64,000 nt of DNA from JAHEJA01 sp965657215 (GTDB lineage: Bacteria; Pseudomonadota; Alphaproteobacteria; Rhodobacterales; Rhodobacteraceae): assembly GCA_965657215.1 (NCBI GenBank), contig CBFHNR010000005.1:87009-151008 (forward strand), read 5' to 3'. Position numbers and translations under genes: made by a program. The notes below the pieces were generated by a model, which did not search any database, was not told the origin of the DNA, and saw nothing but the letters and a program-made list of their open reading frames with translations. Numbering within the stretch: the stretch's first letter is position 1; the number at the start of each line of letters is the position of its first letter. Shown here in pieces: positions 54,035-62,602 of the stretch.

Positions 54035-55021
54035 ATGCGGTGTGCAAGTGGTATGATCGAACAAGCTAACGAAACAAAACGGCGACTACTCGCAACGGCG
54101 TCTTCTGCCTCTGTTGGAAAAGTTGCGGATATACAAAATACATTACGCCGCGCGCTTACTCAGAGCTTGTTTGACGTTGCCAATCTCATGACGCGAGTGG
54201 AGCGTGTTGGTCAAAAGAGAGTGGATGCGCAACATTTGGCGTCTCAGCTTGAGGATGTGTGCCTCATTGGCGTTGTGCAAAGTGATCAATGCCAATCAGG
54301 CTTTGTGGCCCTTGAGACTTCGGTGGTCAATGCGATTGTCCAAATGCAAACCATTGGCTATCTACCTGCGCCACGCGGTGACAATCGAAAGGCTACGCTA
54401 GGCGAGGCGGCATTGGTGTCCCCCGTAATAGACAGGATTTTTCAAAAGTCTTCGGGGCGCTTGCCTGATGATATTCCGCAGTTTCATTTTGCCCATAGGC
54501 TTCCTGATGCAAAACAGCTCGCTCTTGGCGCGGGGGACCAACGGTTTGATGTCTTTGATTTTACCCTGTTCTTCGACAATGACACACAGGGGCGAATTAT
54601 TCTCGCCTTGCCATTTGCACCCGAAAGTAATCCAGAACATGCCGAATTTGACAAATCAGATGATCTGCATACCTATCAACTCAACTTGCCAGTTGAGATG
54701 ATGGCCGTGATTTACAATGAGATACGCCACCTTGGGGATGTGTCTGGATGGCGGGTTGGGCACGAATTTGTTTTGGGGCCTGAAGTCCTCTTTAATGTGT
54801 CCGTTAAATCAGCAGGGGGGCGCACGGAATTCCATGCACAGCTCGGCCAAGCGGAGGGGAATCGAGCGCTGAGGCTCTATTTGGATGACATGCCCGAAGT
54901 AGACGATGTTATGCCCATGCCACTACGACCCCAAATAGAGGCCCCCAAAGAGGACACTAAAGTCGCCATTGAAGATGGCGAAGACCTGAGCGATTTAGAT
55001 TTCGAAGACCTGGAAATTTAG
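54035..55021 (+). CDS. FliM-like protein with C-terminal SpoA (FliM/FliN) domain
   Basis: The 328-residue protein resembles FliM: a helical start, a middle part with LRRALTQSLFDVANLMTRVE and GFVALETSVVNAIVQMQTIG, and a SpoA domain near residues 210-290 (VGHEFVLGPEVLFNVSVKS). The N-terminal CheY-binding motif of classical FliM is not seen, and the tail is acidic (GEDLSDLDFEDLEI). It lies 63 bases after the kinase gene and no other flagellar genes are in the window. The start could be ATG 54053 instead. Function is inferred. Confidence 0.72.
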   Translation: MRCASGMIEQANETKRRLLATASSASVGKVADIQNTLRRALTQSLFDVANLMTRVERVGQKRVDAQHLASQLEDVCLIGVVQSDQCQSGFVALETSVVNAIVQMQTIGYLPAPRGDNRKATLGEAALVSPVIDRIFQKSSGRLPDDIPQFHFAHRLPDAKQLALGAGDQRFDVFDFTLFFDNDTQGRIILALPFAPESNPEHAEFDKSDDLHTYQLNLPVEMMAVIYNEIRHLGDVSGWRVGHEFVLGPEVLFNVSVKSAGGRTEFHAQLGQAEGNRALRLYLDDMPEVDDVMPMPLRPQIEAPKEDTKVAIEDGEDLSDLDFEDLEI

Positions 55022-55443
55022 CTGTCTTGAAGTGCGTTTAGCGTTGGGCGCAGCCCTTCAAGTGGATATCCAGCCTTTTGACAGGTATCTAAGATATCAT
55101 CCACGGGCATCTCTTTTGCCACACCAATCGCCCAGATAACGGTACTCCGAGTACCAGAGGCACAATAGGCCAAGACTGGTCCCTCAGAATTCGCAATGAG
55201 GTCTTTTTGCGTCTGCGCCACGTCGAGCGTCATTGCATTATGGGTTAGCGGCAAATAGGCGAACTCTAAACCGGCGTCCTTGGCGGCTTGCTCCATGACG
55301 TTTGATTGTAGCTCAGGTGGGTTTTCCACATCGGGACGATTACAGATGACTTTGTGTATTCCGAACGCCTTAATTTCAGCAAAGCTATCAGGTGAAATCT
55401 GAGGGGACGTGAAATAGGTTTCGCTGATGGGCGCGGCAGTCAT
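55018..55443 (-). CDS. TIGR01244/DUF442 sulfurtransferase-phosphatase-like protein
   Basis: The 141-residue protein has the DUF442 pattern IHKVICNRPDVENPPE and the active-site loop YCASGTRS (Cys near residue 108). In Blh proteins of plant-associated bacteria a DUF442 domain is fused to a persulfide-dioxygenase-like domain; here the two are separate genes three apart. It is the last gene of the leftward sulfur unit, and its stop overlaps the FliM-like stop. Confidence 0.88.
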   Translation of the reverse strand: MTAAPISETYFTSPQISPDSFAEIKAFGIHKVICNRPDVENPPELQSNVMEQAAKDAGLEFAYLPLTHNAMTLDVAQTQKDLIANSEGPVLAYCASGTRSTVIWAIGVAKEMPVDDILDTCQKAGYPLEGLRPTLNALQDS

Positions 55444-55519
55444 GTGGCAATCTCCTTATGGTGTAAAACACCTTATCGCGTTTGTGCCGCAGACACGAGA
55501 CCTGCGGCACAGAAAGTTT

Positions 55520-55936
55520 TTACGTGCCTAATGCGCGTTTTGCAAAAGGCGCAAGCCCCATGCCAACAAGCATTGCCGCAACGAAGATCAAAATTGATGG
55601 TCCCCCGAATGCAAATGACGCCATTGCTGGACCTGGGCACAACCCGGCCAATCCCCAGCCTGCACCAAACATGATTGATCCGATAATCAAATCACGACCA
55701 AATTCGTTTTTCGAAGGCTCCGGAAATGAGCCTCCCGCGAGCGGTGTTCTGTTTTTGGTGAAGAGCCATGCAATCGCCATAGGGATCATCGCACCGCCCA
55801 TGACAAAGGCGAGAGTAGGGTCCCAATTCCCAAAGACATCAAGCCAACCTTGAACCTTGTTGGTATCGGTCATTCCTGACACCAACAAGCCTGTTCCAAA
55901 GAGGGCACCAGATAAGAGCGCTATTACGTTTCTCAT
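55520..55936 (-). CDS. Half-size YeeE/YedE-family sulfur transporter (PmpB-like)
   Basis: The 138-residue membrane protein has four hydrophobic segments and the PmpB-type motif GWGLAGLCPGPAMASFAFG, with the conserved Cys near residue 100. It overlaps the other half-size gene by one base (TAATG), so the two probably form one carrier for thiosulfate or sulfane sulfur. A separate full-length relative lies in the sox region. Confidence 0.9.
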   Translation of the reverse strand: MRNVIALLSGALFGTGLLVSGMTDTNKVQGWLDVFGNWDPTLAFVMGGAMIPMAIAWLFTKNRTPLAGGSFPEPSKNEFGRDLIIGSIMFGAGWGLAGLCPGPAMASFAFGGPSILIFVAAMLVGMGLAPFAKRALGT

Positions 55937-56361
55937 TAGATTATTCCCAACATGTTTCTAAAGACAACGACGCTTAGTCCGCCGGCCAAGATGTAAACGA
56001 CAGTGGCTGCCATGCCGCGCAAGGACAGGCGAGAGATGCCGCACACACCATGCCCTGATGTGCACCCATTTGCGATCCGTGTGCCAAGTCCAACCAAGAG
56101 GCCTGCGCCAATGAGGACAGCGACGTTAGACGTTACATTTGTCGCGGAACGGTCCCAGAATTGAACGATGATCAATGGCGTCGCAATCAATCCAGCCAAA
56201 AAGAAGATACGCTCCATAAGTGTGTTCCGGCCTGATCCGTCGATCAGTCCACCAATAATCCCACTGGCCCCCATTACACGGCCATTGCCGAGCAAATAAA
56301 GCGCTCCAGCGCTGCCAATGATGAGGCCTCCAATAAGCCCATATATCCAGTCAAGTTGCAC
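55936..56361 (-). CDS. Half-size YeeE/YedE-family sulfur transporter (PmpA-like)
   Basis: The 141-residue membrane protein has the PmpA-type motif GTRIANGCTSGHGVCGISRL with two cysteines near residues 102 and 109. It pairs with the following half-size protein. It lies 31 bases after the metallo-hydrolase gene, so the unit couples sulfur uptake to persulfide oxidation. Confidence 0.9.
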   Translation of the reverse strand: MQLDWIYGLIGGLIIGSAGALYLLGNGRVMGASGIIGGLIDGSGRNTLMERIFFLAGLIATPLIIVQFWDRSATNVTSNVAVLIGAGLLVGLGTRIANGCTSGHGVCGISRLSLRGMAATVVYILAGGLSVVVFRNMLGII

Positions 56362-56392
56362 GGTAATCCCCCATGGTGTTGTTTCGTTTTGG

Positions 56393-57256
56393 TTATAGTT
56401 TGTTCACAGGAACTTTGAGAAAGACCTGACCCGTGTCTTCGGGGTTTGGCATATGCCCTGCGCGCATATTGGTTTGCAGCGATGGAATGATGAGCTTGGG
56501 CATCGCCAAAGTTGCATCCCGTTCGTCGCGCATTTTGACAAACCCGTCTTGAGTTTGCCCCTCTGCAATATGAATGTTTTTGGCCTTTTGTTCGCCGACT
56601 GTCGTTTCCCACGCATAATCTTCGCGACCGGGGGCCTTGTAGTCATGTCCGACGAAAATTCGTGTGTCCTTGGGCAGGGATAGGATTTTTTGAACCGACT
56701 GAAACAGCATTTCAGAGGATCCCCCAGGGAAATCACAACGCGCGGTTCCAAAATCAGGCATAAACAAGGTATCACCCACAAAAGCCGCATCGCCGACGAC
56801 ATAGGTCAAGCAGGCTGGTGTGTGTCCCGGCGTGTGTATGACATCGGCGCGCATTTGCCCGATTTGCAGGCTATCACCGTCTTTGAAGAGTTGATCAAAT
56901 TGGCTTCCGTCTCTTTGAAAGTCTGTCCCTTCGTTAAAGACTTTGCCAAAGGTGTCTTGGACTGTTGTGATCTGATCGCCGATCCCAATTTTTCCGCCCA
57001 AACGGTCCTGAAGGTAGGGGGCGGCTGAAAGGTGATCCGCATGCACATGGCTTTCTAAAAGCCATTGTACGTCTAGCTTGTTTTCCTGAACAAATTGGAT
57101 GATTTTATCGGAGGATTTTGTATCGGTATGTCCAGAGGCATAATCAAAATCTAGGACACTGTCTATAATTGCGCATGCACTGCCCTGTGGATCGCGCACG
57201 ACATATGAGACGGTAAAGGTGGCGTCATCAAAAAACGCAGTTACCTCTGGTGTCAT
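56393..57256 (-). CDS. MBL-fold persulfide-dioxygenase-like metallo-hydrolase (Blh/ETHE1-like)
   Basis: ATG 57256 (MTPEVTAFFDD) is used because AGAGGAGT lies upstream; the frame is open 24 codons further. The 287-residue protein has HVHADHLSAA (metal ligands), HTPGHTPACL, GDTLFMPDFGTARCDFPGG and VGHDY, the ETHE1/Blh set. Such enzymes oxidise glutathione persulfide or related sulfane sulfur to sulfite. It heads the leftward sulfur unit. No BigR regulator is adjacent. Confidence 0.9.
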   Translation of the reverse strand: MTPEVTAFFDDATFTVSYVVRDPQGSACAIIDSVLDFDYASGHTDTKSSDKIIQFVQENKLDVQWLLESHVHADHLSAAPYLQDRLGGKIGIGDQITTVQDTFGKVFNEGTDFQRDGSQFDQLFKDGDSLQIGQMRADVIHTPGHTPACLTYVVGDAAFVGDTLFMPDFGTARCDFPGGSSEMLFQSVQKILSLPKDTRIFVGHDYKAPGREDYAWETTVGEQKAKNIHIAEGQTQDGFVKMRDERDATLAMPKLIIPSLQTNMRAGHMPNPEDTGQVFLKVPVNKL

Positions 57257-57345
57257 GGTGATACTCCTCTTGTTCAGCGGATCATATAAAAATCTATGAA
57301 TGTGTTTCAAGGGGAATGTCTGAGGCATGTACAGATGACACTGTA

Positions 57346-57561
57346 TCAGCTGAAAAAGATGCCCAAGATAACAAGCATCAAACCTATGACAGATAAAAAT
57401 AAGGAGCCAAGGTTTAGGGGTAAAGCCTTTTGAAGCGTTGCTTTCATCTCGTCATCGGGCAAATTTTTGCGTTTCGCCTTGGCCACAAAGACAATGCACC
57501 AGATCAAACCAATTAGACCAATGAGTGAAAGGACCACTCCACCAGAAATCAAATAGCCCAT
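57346..57561 (-). CDS. Small membrane protein of unknown function
   Basis: The 71-residue protein has two hydrophobic helices (about residues 5-27 and 50-69) and a charged middle (KAKRKNLPDDEMKATLQKA). It lies 89 bases before the metallo-hydrolase gene and may belong to that unit, but no ribosome site decides this. No family was recognised. Confidence 0.65.
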   Translation of the reverse strand: MGYLISGGVVLSLIGLIGLIWCIVFVAKAKRKNLPDDEMKATLQKALPLNLGSLFLSVIGLMLVILGIFFS

Positions 57562-57688
57562 ATGTGCCCCTCAAGTTTTATATTATCTGTTCCCGCGTTT
57601 CCTAGGTGAAAGATGCTCATGAAACAAGAGGGCGCTTGCAGTTAATCGATTGGGCCGCTACATCAAAGCAAAAATATGGAGCCGCGTC

Positions 57689-57946
57689 ATGGAAGATGTC
57701 ACAGAAACAAATTACCGCGTAACAGCTGATGAACTTCGTCAGTTTATTGAGCGTATCGAACGCCTTGAACTCGAAAAGAAAGACATCGCTGACCAACAAA
57801 AAGAAGTGATGGCCGAAGCCAAAGGACGCGGATACGACACCAAAGTCATGCGCAAAATTGTCTCTCTTCGCAAGCGTGATCAAAACGATATTGCCGAAGA
57901 AGAAGCCGTTCTTGAGATGTACAAAGAAGCCTTGGGAATGTCCTAA
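57689..57946 (+). CDS. gapR: GapR-family nucleoid-associated DNA-binding protein (DUF2312)
   Basis: ATG 57689 (MEDVTETNYR) is chosen because GGAGCC lies upstream; the frame is open 13 codons further. The 85-residue protein has the DUF2312 pattern: ELRQFIERIERLELEKKDI, then GRGYDTKVMRKIVSLRK and an acidic end. GapR of Caulobacter clamps overtwisted DNA ahead of moving polymerases. It overlaps the convergent sulfotransferase-like gene by four bases. Confidence 0.92.
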   Translation: MEDVTETNYRVTADELRQFIERIERLELEKKDIADQQKEVMAEAKGRGYDTKVMRKIVSLRKRDQNDIAEEEAVLEMYKEALGMS

Positions 57947-58824
57947 GGGCTGATGAGGTTAACGTTGGGGATGTTGCGAATATCCTCAACATCTTCTTCA
58001 TAAAATTCCGTGAGATCCTCAATCAACATGTCGCTCCAGCCCGGCATCGCGAGGGTTTCCGATGCTTTGTCGGGATCGGCAAATTTGTCATAAAATGCCG
58101 TCAACGTACGATAAAGCTGATCTTGCGTCATATTGGGATGCTTTTGAACGTAACTTTTAAAGCGTGTTAATCCTTCTTCACTCAGGAGCGATCCAAACAG
58201 GGCAAAATCACCGCGCATTGCGTGTTCGGCAGGTAATCCCGCCATGGCCCGAGAAATGCGTCCCCAAATAAAGGGGCTATCTTCGTGACACCAGACCGTT
58301 ATCGGGAGCTCAGGAATGGACTGGCGAATGCGGCCAATCAATTCGCTCCATTGCAAGGCATACGGGTCTGAATTCGTCAAAATATCGGCGGGATTTTCTG
58401 TTTTTGACATCTCAAACAAAGCTGGAACAAAGGTCGCAGGGTTGCGAAGGCTCAGGAAAAGCTCAAAGGGGTATTCCTGAAACAGATAGCGGAATTTTGC
58501 CAATTGATTGAGAGCAGAGGGATAAAATATATCGTTATCAATGGCTTCTTTTGGCGTTCCAAAAAAATTCGAGTTTGAAATAATTAATCGTTCGACTTCT
58601 TCGGGTTCATTGGACAGGAGTAGATCTAGCAACGCCTCTCGTTCCTCTGGAGAAGGAGCTGCCTTATTCATTTGAATTAATTTTTCACGTAACGGTTTTC
58701 GAAAATGTGCAGCGCTCGGAACCGCAATACGATTTTTCTTTAAAATACGCTCGCTCGCGGTGAGAGTGCCTAAAAACCCATCTTCGTCTGTTTTGTGCAC
58801 ACCTGCGTGTAGAACGATTTTCAT
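57943..58824 (-). CDS. Sulfotransferase-like conserved unknown
   Basis: The 293-residue protein starts KIVLHAGVHKTDEDGFLG, resembling the PAPS-binding loop of sulfotransferases (GxHKxGT) but lacking the expected Gly-Thr, so it may be inactive or a different enzyme. No other catalytic motif was seen. It converges on gapR. Roseobacters carry many such proteins of unknown role. Confidence 0.6.
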   Translation of the reverse strand: MKIVLHAGVHKTDEDGFLGTLTASERILKKNRIAVPSAAHFRKPLREKLIQMNKAAPSPEEREALLDLLLSNEPEEVERLIISNSNFFGTPKEAIDNDIFYPSALNQLAKFRYLFQEYPFELFLSLRNPATFVPALFEMSKTENPADILTNSDPYALQWSELIGRIRQSIPELPITVWCHEDSPFIWGRISRAMAGLPAEHAMRGDFALFGSLLSEEGLTRFKSYVQKHPNMTQDQLYRTLTAFYDKFADPDKASETLAMPGWSDMLIEDLTEFYEEDVEDIRNIPNVNLISP

Positions 58825-58909
58825 CGTATTTGGCTTCCTTGTTTAATCGCTACAGCACCTATATAGGGAGCTAAGCAGGCATTGAAAACGCTTTTCTTCT
58901 GGAGCCGTA

Positions 58910-60571
58910 ATGGTTGAGCAATCGCAACAAATAAGACACGGTAGACGTCCTTGGTTGTCACAGACAGGTATTTGGTCCGTTGGCGCCTTGATCATTGCAG
59001 TGTTGGTATTGATGCCTATTGCCTCTGTTCTTTGGATTGCGCTGTTCCCATCAGAGAATATTTGGCCACATTTGCTGAGCACAACTTTGCCGCGGTATCT
59101 TACCACGACTGTATCCTTGATGATTTCTGTCGGTTTATTAGCGGCCTCTATTGGGGCAGGGACGGCTTGGCTAGTGACGCGGTACAAGTTTATGGGATCG
59201 CGCTGGTTAGAATGGGCCTTGCTCCTGCCCCTTGCTATTCCTGCCTACGTTGGCGCCTATGCATTGGTTGATTTGTTTGAATACGCTGGACCAGTTCAGA
59301 CACTCCTAAGGGCGACATTTGGGTGGACATCATCACGCGAATATTGGTTTCCAGAAATTCGATCCTTTGGTGCGGCGGTGATCGTCCTAAGCGCCTCTCT
59401 ATTTCCCTATGTTTATCTCCTAGCGCGGGCCGCGTTTCGGGAACAATCAGGCTGTACCGAAGAAGTTGCCCAGTCTTTGGGGGCGGGGGCGGTCGCTCGG
59501 TTCTGGCGTATCGGTCTCCCACTGGCCCGTCCTGCTATCGCGGCGGGAACCGCAATCGTGATGATGGAAACCGTGAATGATTTTGGAACCGTCGACTATT
59601 TTTCCATCCAAACCTTAACAACAGGGATTTTTAGCGTTTGGCTCCAAAGCAACAACGCAGGCGGCGCGGCGCAACTTGCCAGTGTTGTGCTCATTCTCGT
59701 TGTGGTTTTGGTCGCTTTGGAAAAAACAAGCCGCCAAAAAATGCGCTACTTCAATCTCTCGTCTCGCTACCGTCCGACAGAAAAACATGCACTTACTGGC
59801 ATCGGCTCTTTGATAGCTTGCCTTATCTGCTTGCTTCCTTTCGGGATTGGCTTTGTCATGCCTGTTGGTGTCTTTCTCTCTCATGCGGCTGACAATTTGG
59901 ACGTTTGGACAAATGCAAAGCTGTTTTCCGCGCTCTTGAATACGCTGCTGGTCTGTGGACTTGCCGCCGTTGTCACAGTGAGTGCGGGCATTTTCATGGT
60001 CTATGGTGTGCGCTTATCTGGCCGAACTTTGCCACGTGTTCTTTTGCCCATAACCACGATCGGCTACGCAGCACCCGGTGCTGTTCTCGGCGTCGGCTTG
60101 TTGATCCCCTTGGCAAAATTGGACAACTCGATCGCGGATGGCATTTGGTCAATGACGGGCGTTGACATAGGCTTGATCATGACAGGCACTGCCTTTGCAC
60201 TGATTTTTGCCTATTGTGTGCGCTTTTTCGCCATTGCCCAAGGGGCGGCAGACGCGGCGATGGGGCGGATTTCGCCCAACTTGCCAAATGCAGCTCGATC
60301 TTTGGGGCGCAATCACTCACGGGTGCTAAGCGACGTCTACGTCCCATTGATGCGTGGATCTGTGGCCTCAGCCATTCTCTTGGTTTTTGTGGATTGCGTA
60401 AAAGAACTCCCTGCCACGCTTTTGCTACGGCCCTTTAACTTTGACACGCTAGCAACACGCGTTCACGAACAAGCAAGCCTTGAGAACCTCGCAGAGGCCA
60501 CCCCAGCCGCACTTTTGATCGTTCTCGTCGGTCTCTGCGCGGTTGGATTACTCGCCCGCGCAAATCGCTGA
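58910..60571 (+). CDS. Iron(III)-type ABC transporter permease (FbpB-like), orphan
   Basis: The 553-residue membrane protein has about 12 helices in two halves, each with an EAA-like loop (EVAQSLGAGAVARFWRIGLP near residue 185; AARSLGRNHSRVLSDVYVP near residue 463). This fused layout is typical of FbpB/AfuB. It pumps iron or another cation in combination with a binding protein and an ATPase, but neither is encoded nearby, so its partners must be elsewhere. It ends 92 bases before tRNA-Thr. Confidence 0.85.
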   Translation: MVEQSQQIRHGRRPWLSQTGIWSVGALIIAVLVLMPIASVLWIALFPSENIWPHLLSTTLPRYLTTTVSLMISVGLLAASIGAGTAWLVTRYKFMGSRWLEWALLLPLAIPAYVGAYALVDLFEYAGPVQTLLRATFGWTSSREYWFPEIRSFGAAVIVLSASLFPYVYLLARAAFREQSGCTEEVAQSLGAGAVARFWRIGLPLARPAIAAGTAIVMMETVNDFGTVDYFSIQTLTTGIFSVWLQSNNAGGAAQLASVVLILVVVLVALEKTSRQKMRYFNLSSRYRPTEKHALTGIGSLIACLICLLPFGIGFVMPVGVFLSHAADNLDVWTNAKLFSALLNTLLVCGLAAVVTVSAGIFMVYGVRLSGRTLPRVLLPITTIGYAAPGAVLGVGLLIPLAKLDNSIADGIWSMTGVDIGLIMTGTAFALIFAYCVRFFAIAQGAADAAMGRISPNLPNAARSLGRNHSRVLSDVYVPLMRGSVASAILLVFVDCVKELPATLLLRPFNFDTLATRVHEQASLENLAEATPAALLIVLVGLCAVGLLARANR

Positions 60572-60663
60572 ATCCAATGCTGAATAATTTTTTGAAAAGA
60601 GTGCAATTTTTTCCAAAAAGCCTCTTGCAAGTCCAATATGTTTAATTTAATTCACCGCTTAGT

Positions 60664-60739
60664 GCCCCTATAGCTCAGCTGGTAGAGCAACTGATTTGTA
60701 ATCAGTAGGTCCGCGGTTCGAGTCCGTGTGGGGGCACCA
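60664..60739 (+). tRNA. tRNA-Thr (anticodon UGU)
   Basis: A complete cloverleaf is seen: seven-pair acceptor stem from GCCCCTA, D arm AGCTCAGCTGG, anticodon stem CTGAT/ATCAG with loop carrying TGT (Thr), T arm CGCGG/CCGTG with loop TTCGAGT, and encoded CCA (60737-60739). It is a common integration target, and a compositionally different segment starts just after it. Confidence 0.95.
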
Positions 60740-61120
60740 TAAAATCAATAAGTTAGCAGTTTTCGATGCTTACGCCGCTTGACTCAGCCAGACGCTCAGC
60801 GAGACGAAATGGCGTGGAACCACGATATCCAGCGGTTTTTCTGACTTGTCATTTGTCCCAAAGTTGAGCACTCGCGCAGGCGCTTACGCGACTGTGCGTT
60901 CGTGTGCTAACACGGCAGTTGTCTGGCCACTTCTACTCACGACAACACACACTTTGCGCTGACAGAGTGCAGCGACTGTGTTTCGACGGGCGGCCACTTT
61001 CTGAGGGACCACTCATGGGCGATGTCTAGTTTGATGATTTTCTTGCCGGGACTGCTTTCCCACTTCGCATGGTGATAAATGGGTCAGCTCAAGCAGAGTA
61101 ATGTCCAGGTCCTACTCTGC
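60740..61120. other. Gene-free stretch between tRNA-Thr and the LysR gene
   Basis: No gene was found in these 381 bases. A minus-strand run of 37 open codons (60770-60886) ends in a stop and could be the tail of a lost gene but is too short to call. No copy of the tRNA 3' end was seen that would mark an attachment site. The segment may be integration debris at the edge of an island. Confidence 0.45.
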
Positions 61121-62026
61121 TCAATCCACCCATGGAAGCCCCTTGGCGGTTGACACCAAGTGATCCACGAACAGGCGCAATCGAGTGGATTGAAACCTGC
61201 TGGGCGGAAACACCGCGCTAATCTCGCGGTTGGGAAAGGTTGTGAAGTCCGGCAAGATGATCTGCAAATCTCCGCTCTCAAGAAACTCCGAGACGTAGAA
61301 AATCGGCAGGATCACGATCCCGATGTCTTGCAACGCGGCCCCGCATAATATGTCACCGGAGTCAGCTTTAAAATTGCCCTGCAACGAAACTTGGCCTGTT
61401 GCGCCAGCCTTGTCGGTATAGCGCCATTCGTGCGGCCCCATGTTCCCGGTGAACGCGAGGACATTATGCTGGGCAAGATCGCCGGGTGTTTGTGGTGCCC
61501 CATGCCTGGTCAGATAACCGGGACTGGCGCAGATGACGAACGGGCAGTCCGCCATGCGCCGCGCAACAAGTGACGTGTCCGAAAGCGACCCGATGCGCAC
61601 CACCAGATCGAACCTTTCAGCGGAGACATCCACAAGGCGATCATCAAGGCTGACGTCAAGCTCCACCTCGGGGTGTATCGCCGCGAAGGTCGCAATGGCA
61701 TCGCCGAAGTATTTGATGCCCAGACTTTGCGGCAGGCTGACCTTCAACGGGCCACGGGGCCGCAATTTTAGCTCGTTGATGTGATGTTCTGCTTCTTTCA
61801 ACTCCTCCAACGCCCGCTCTGCCCGGTCAAAGTATAGCGTTCCTTCCTCGGTCGGTGACACATTGCGGGTTGTGCGGTTCAACAGTTTGACCTGCAAATC
61901 CTGTTCAAGGTTCTGGATCTGTTTGGATACCGCAGAGCTGGTGATGCCCAAAGCCTGCGCGGCACCAGCAAAACTTGCAGCCTTTACGACCGCGATAAAG
62001 ACGCCAACGCGAGAAATATGGTCCAT
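61121..62026 (-). CDS. LysR-family transcriptional regulator
   Basis: ATG 62026 (MDHISRVGVFIAV) is chosen; the frame opens five codons earlier at TTG. The 301-residue protein has the LysR helix-turn-helix (FAGAAQALGITSSAVSKQIQ, residues 18-37) and a substrate-binding domain beginning PRGPLKVSLPQSLG. It is divergent from doxX, with a 110-base gap that should hold its operator (a T-N11-A site is expected). It probably controls the doxX-FMN reductase-pirin set. Confidence 0.92.
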   Translation of the reverse strand: MDHISRVGVFIAVVKAASFAGAAQALGITSSAVSKQIQNLEQDLQVKLLNRTTRNVSPTEEGTLYFDRAERALEELKEAEHHINELKLRPRGPLKVSLPQSLGIKYFGDAIATFAAIHPEVELDVSLDDRLVDVSAERFDLVVRIGSLSDTSLVARRMADCPFVICASPGYLTRHGAPQTPGDLAQHNVLAFTGNMGPHEWRYTDKAGATGQVSLQGNFKADSGDILCGAALQDIGIVILPIFYVSEFLESGDLQIILPDFTTFPNREISAVFPPSRFQSTRLRLFVDHLVSTAKGLPWVD

Positions 62027-62136
62027 CGTATTATCAACCAAATGGAATGAGTTATCTTCTATATTTTAGTATTATCAATCCCTGATCCATATGCAATGTT
62101 ATTTTCACAACAACACACACTTTTAGGAGAAGACCT

Positions 62137-62568
62137 ATGACACAGCACAACGAACTGACCTACGGCGCATCTATCATCCGCGTTTCCCTTGGCGTTGTCC
62201 TTCTGGCCCACGGGCTTTTGAAGGTCTACGTTTTCACGATCCCCGGCACGGTTGGCTATTTTGACAGCCTTGGACTGCCTCCGATCGCGGCCTATCTGAC
62301 CATCTTCGCAGAACTTGTCGGCGGTGCGGCACTTATCTTGGGCCTTTATTCCCGCCTTGTTGCCGCGCTGTCCTTGCCGCTTTTGGTCGGCTCCGTGTGG
62401 GCCCACGCGGCAAACGGCTGGTTGTTTAGCGCGCCAAATGGCGGTTGGGAATTCCCGTTGCTGCTCGTGGCACTGGCTGTCGCGGTCACTGTTCAAGGTG
62501 GCGGTGCATTTGCCCTGCGCAAGCTGCCAGTAGTCGATGAGTTCTTGCCCGCCGTGTTGAAGGCCTAA
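62137..62568 (+). CDS. DoxX-family membrane protein
   Basis: The 143-residue protein has four membrane helices and the DoxX start IRVSLGVVLLAHGLLKVYVF, then TIFAELVGGAALILGLYSRL. DoxX-family proteins occur with quinone or oxidative-stress enzymes. It is the first gene of the rightward cassette and faces the LysR gene. TTAGGAGAAG precedes ATG 62137. Confidence 0.9.
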   Translation: MTQHNELTYGASIIRVSLGVVLLAHGLLKVYVFTIPGTVGYFDSLGLPPIAAYLTIFAELVGGAALILGLYSRLVAALSLPLLVGSVWAHAANGWLFSAPNGGWEFPLLLVALAVAVTVQGGGAFALRKLPVVDEFLPAVLKA

Positions 62569-62602
62569 GTTTAAAACGAACATTACACAGAAAGCTAAGA
62601 CA

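Noticed and set aside
60770..60886. Minus-strand 37-codon open stretch after tRNA-Thr, possible gene tail
   Set aside because: Too short to separate from chance and no family match could be made.
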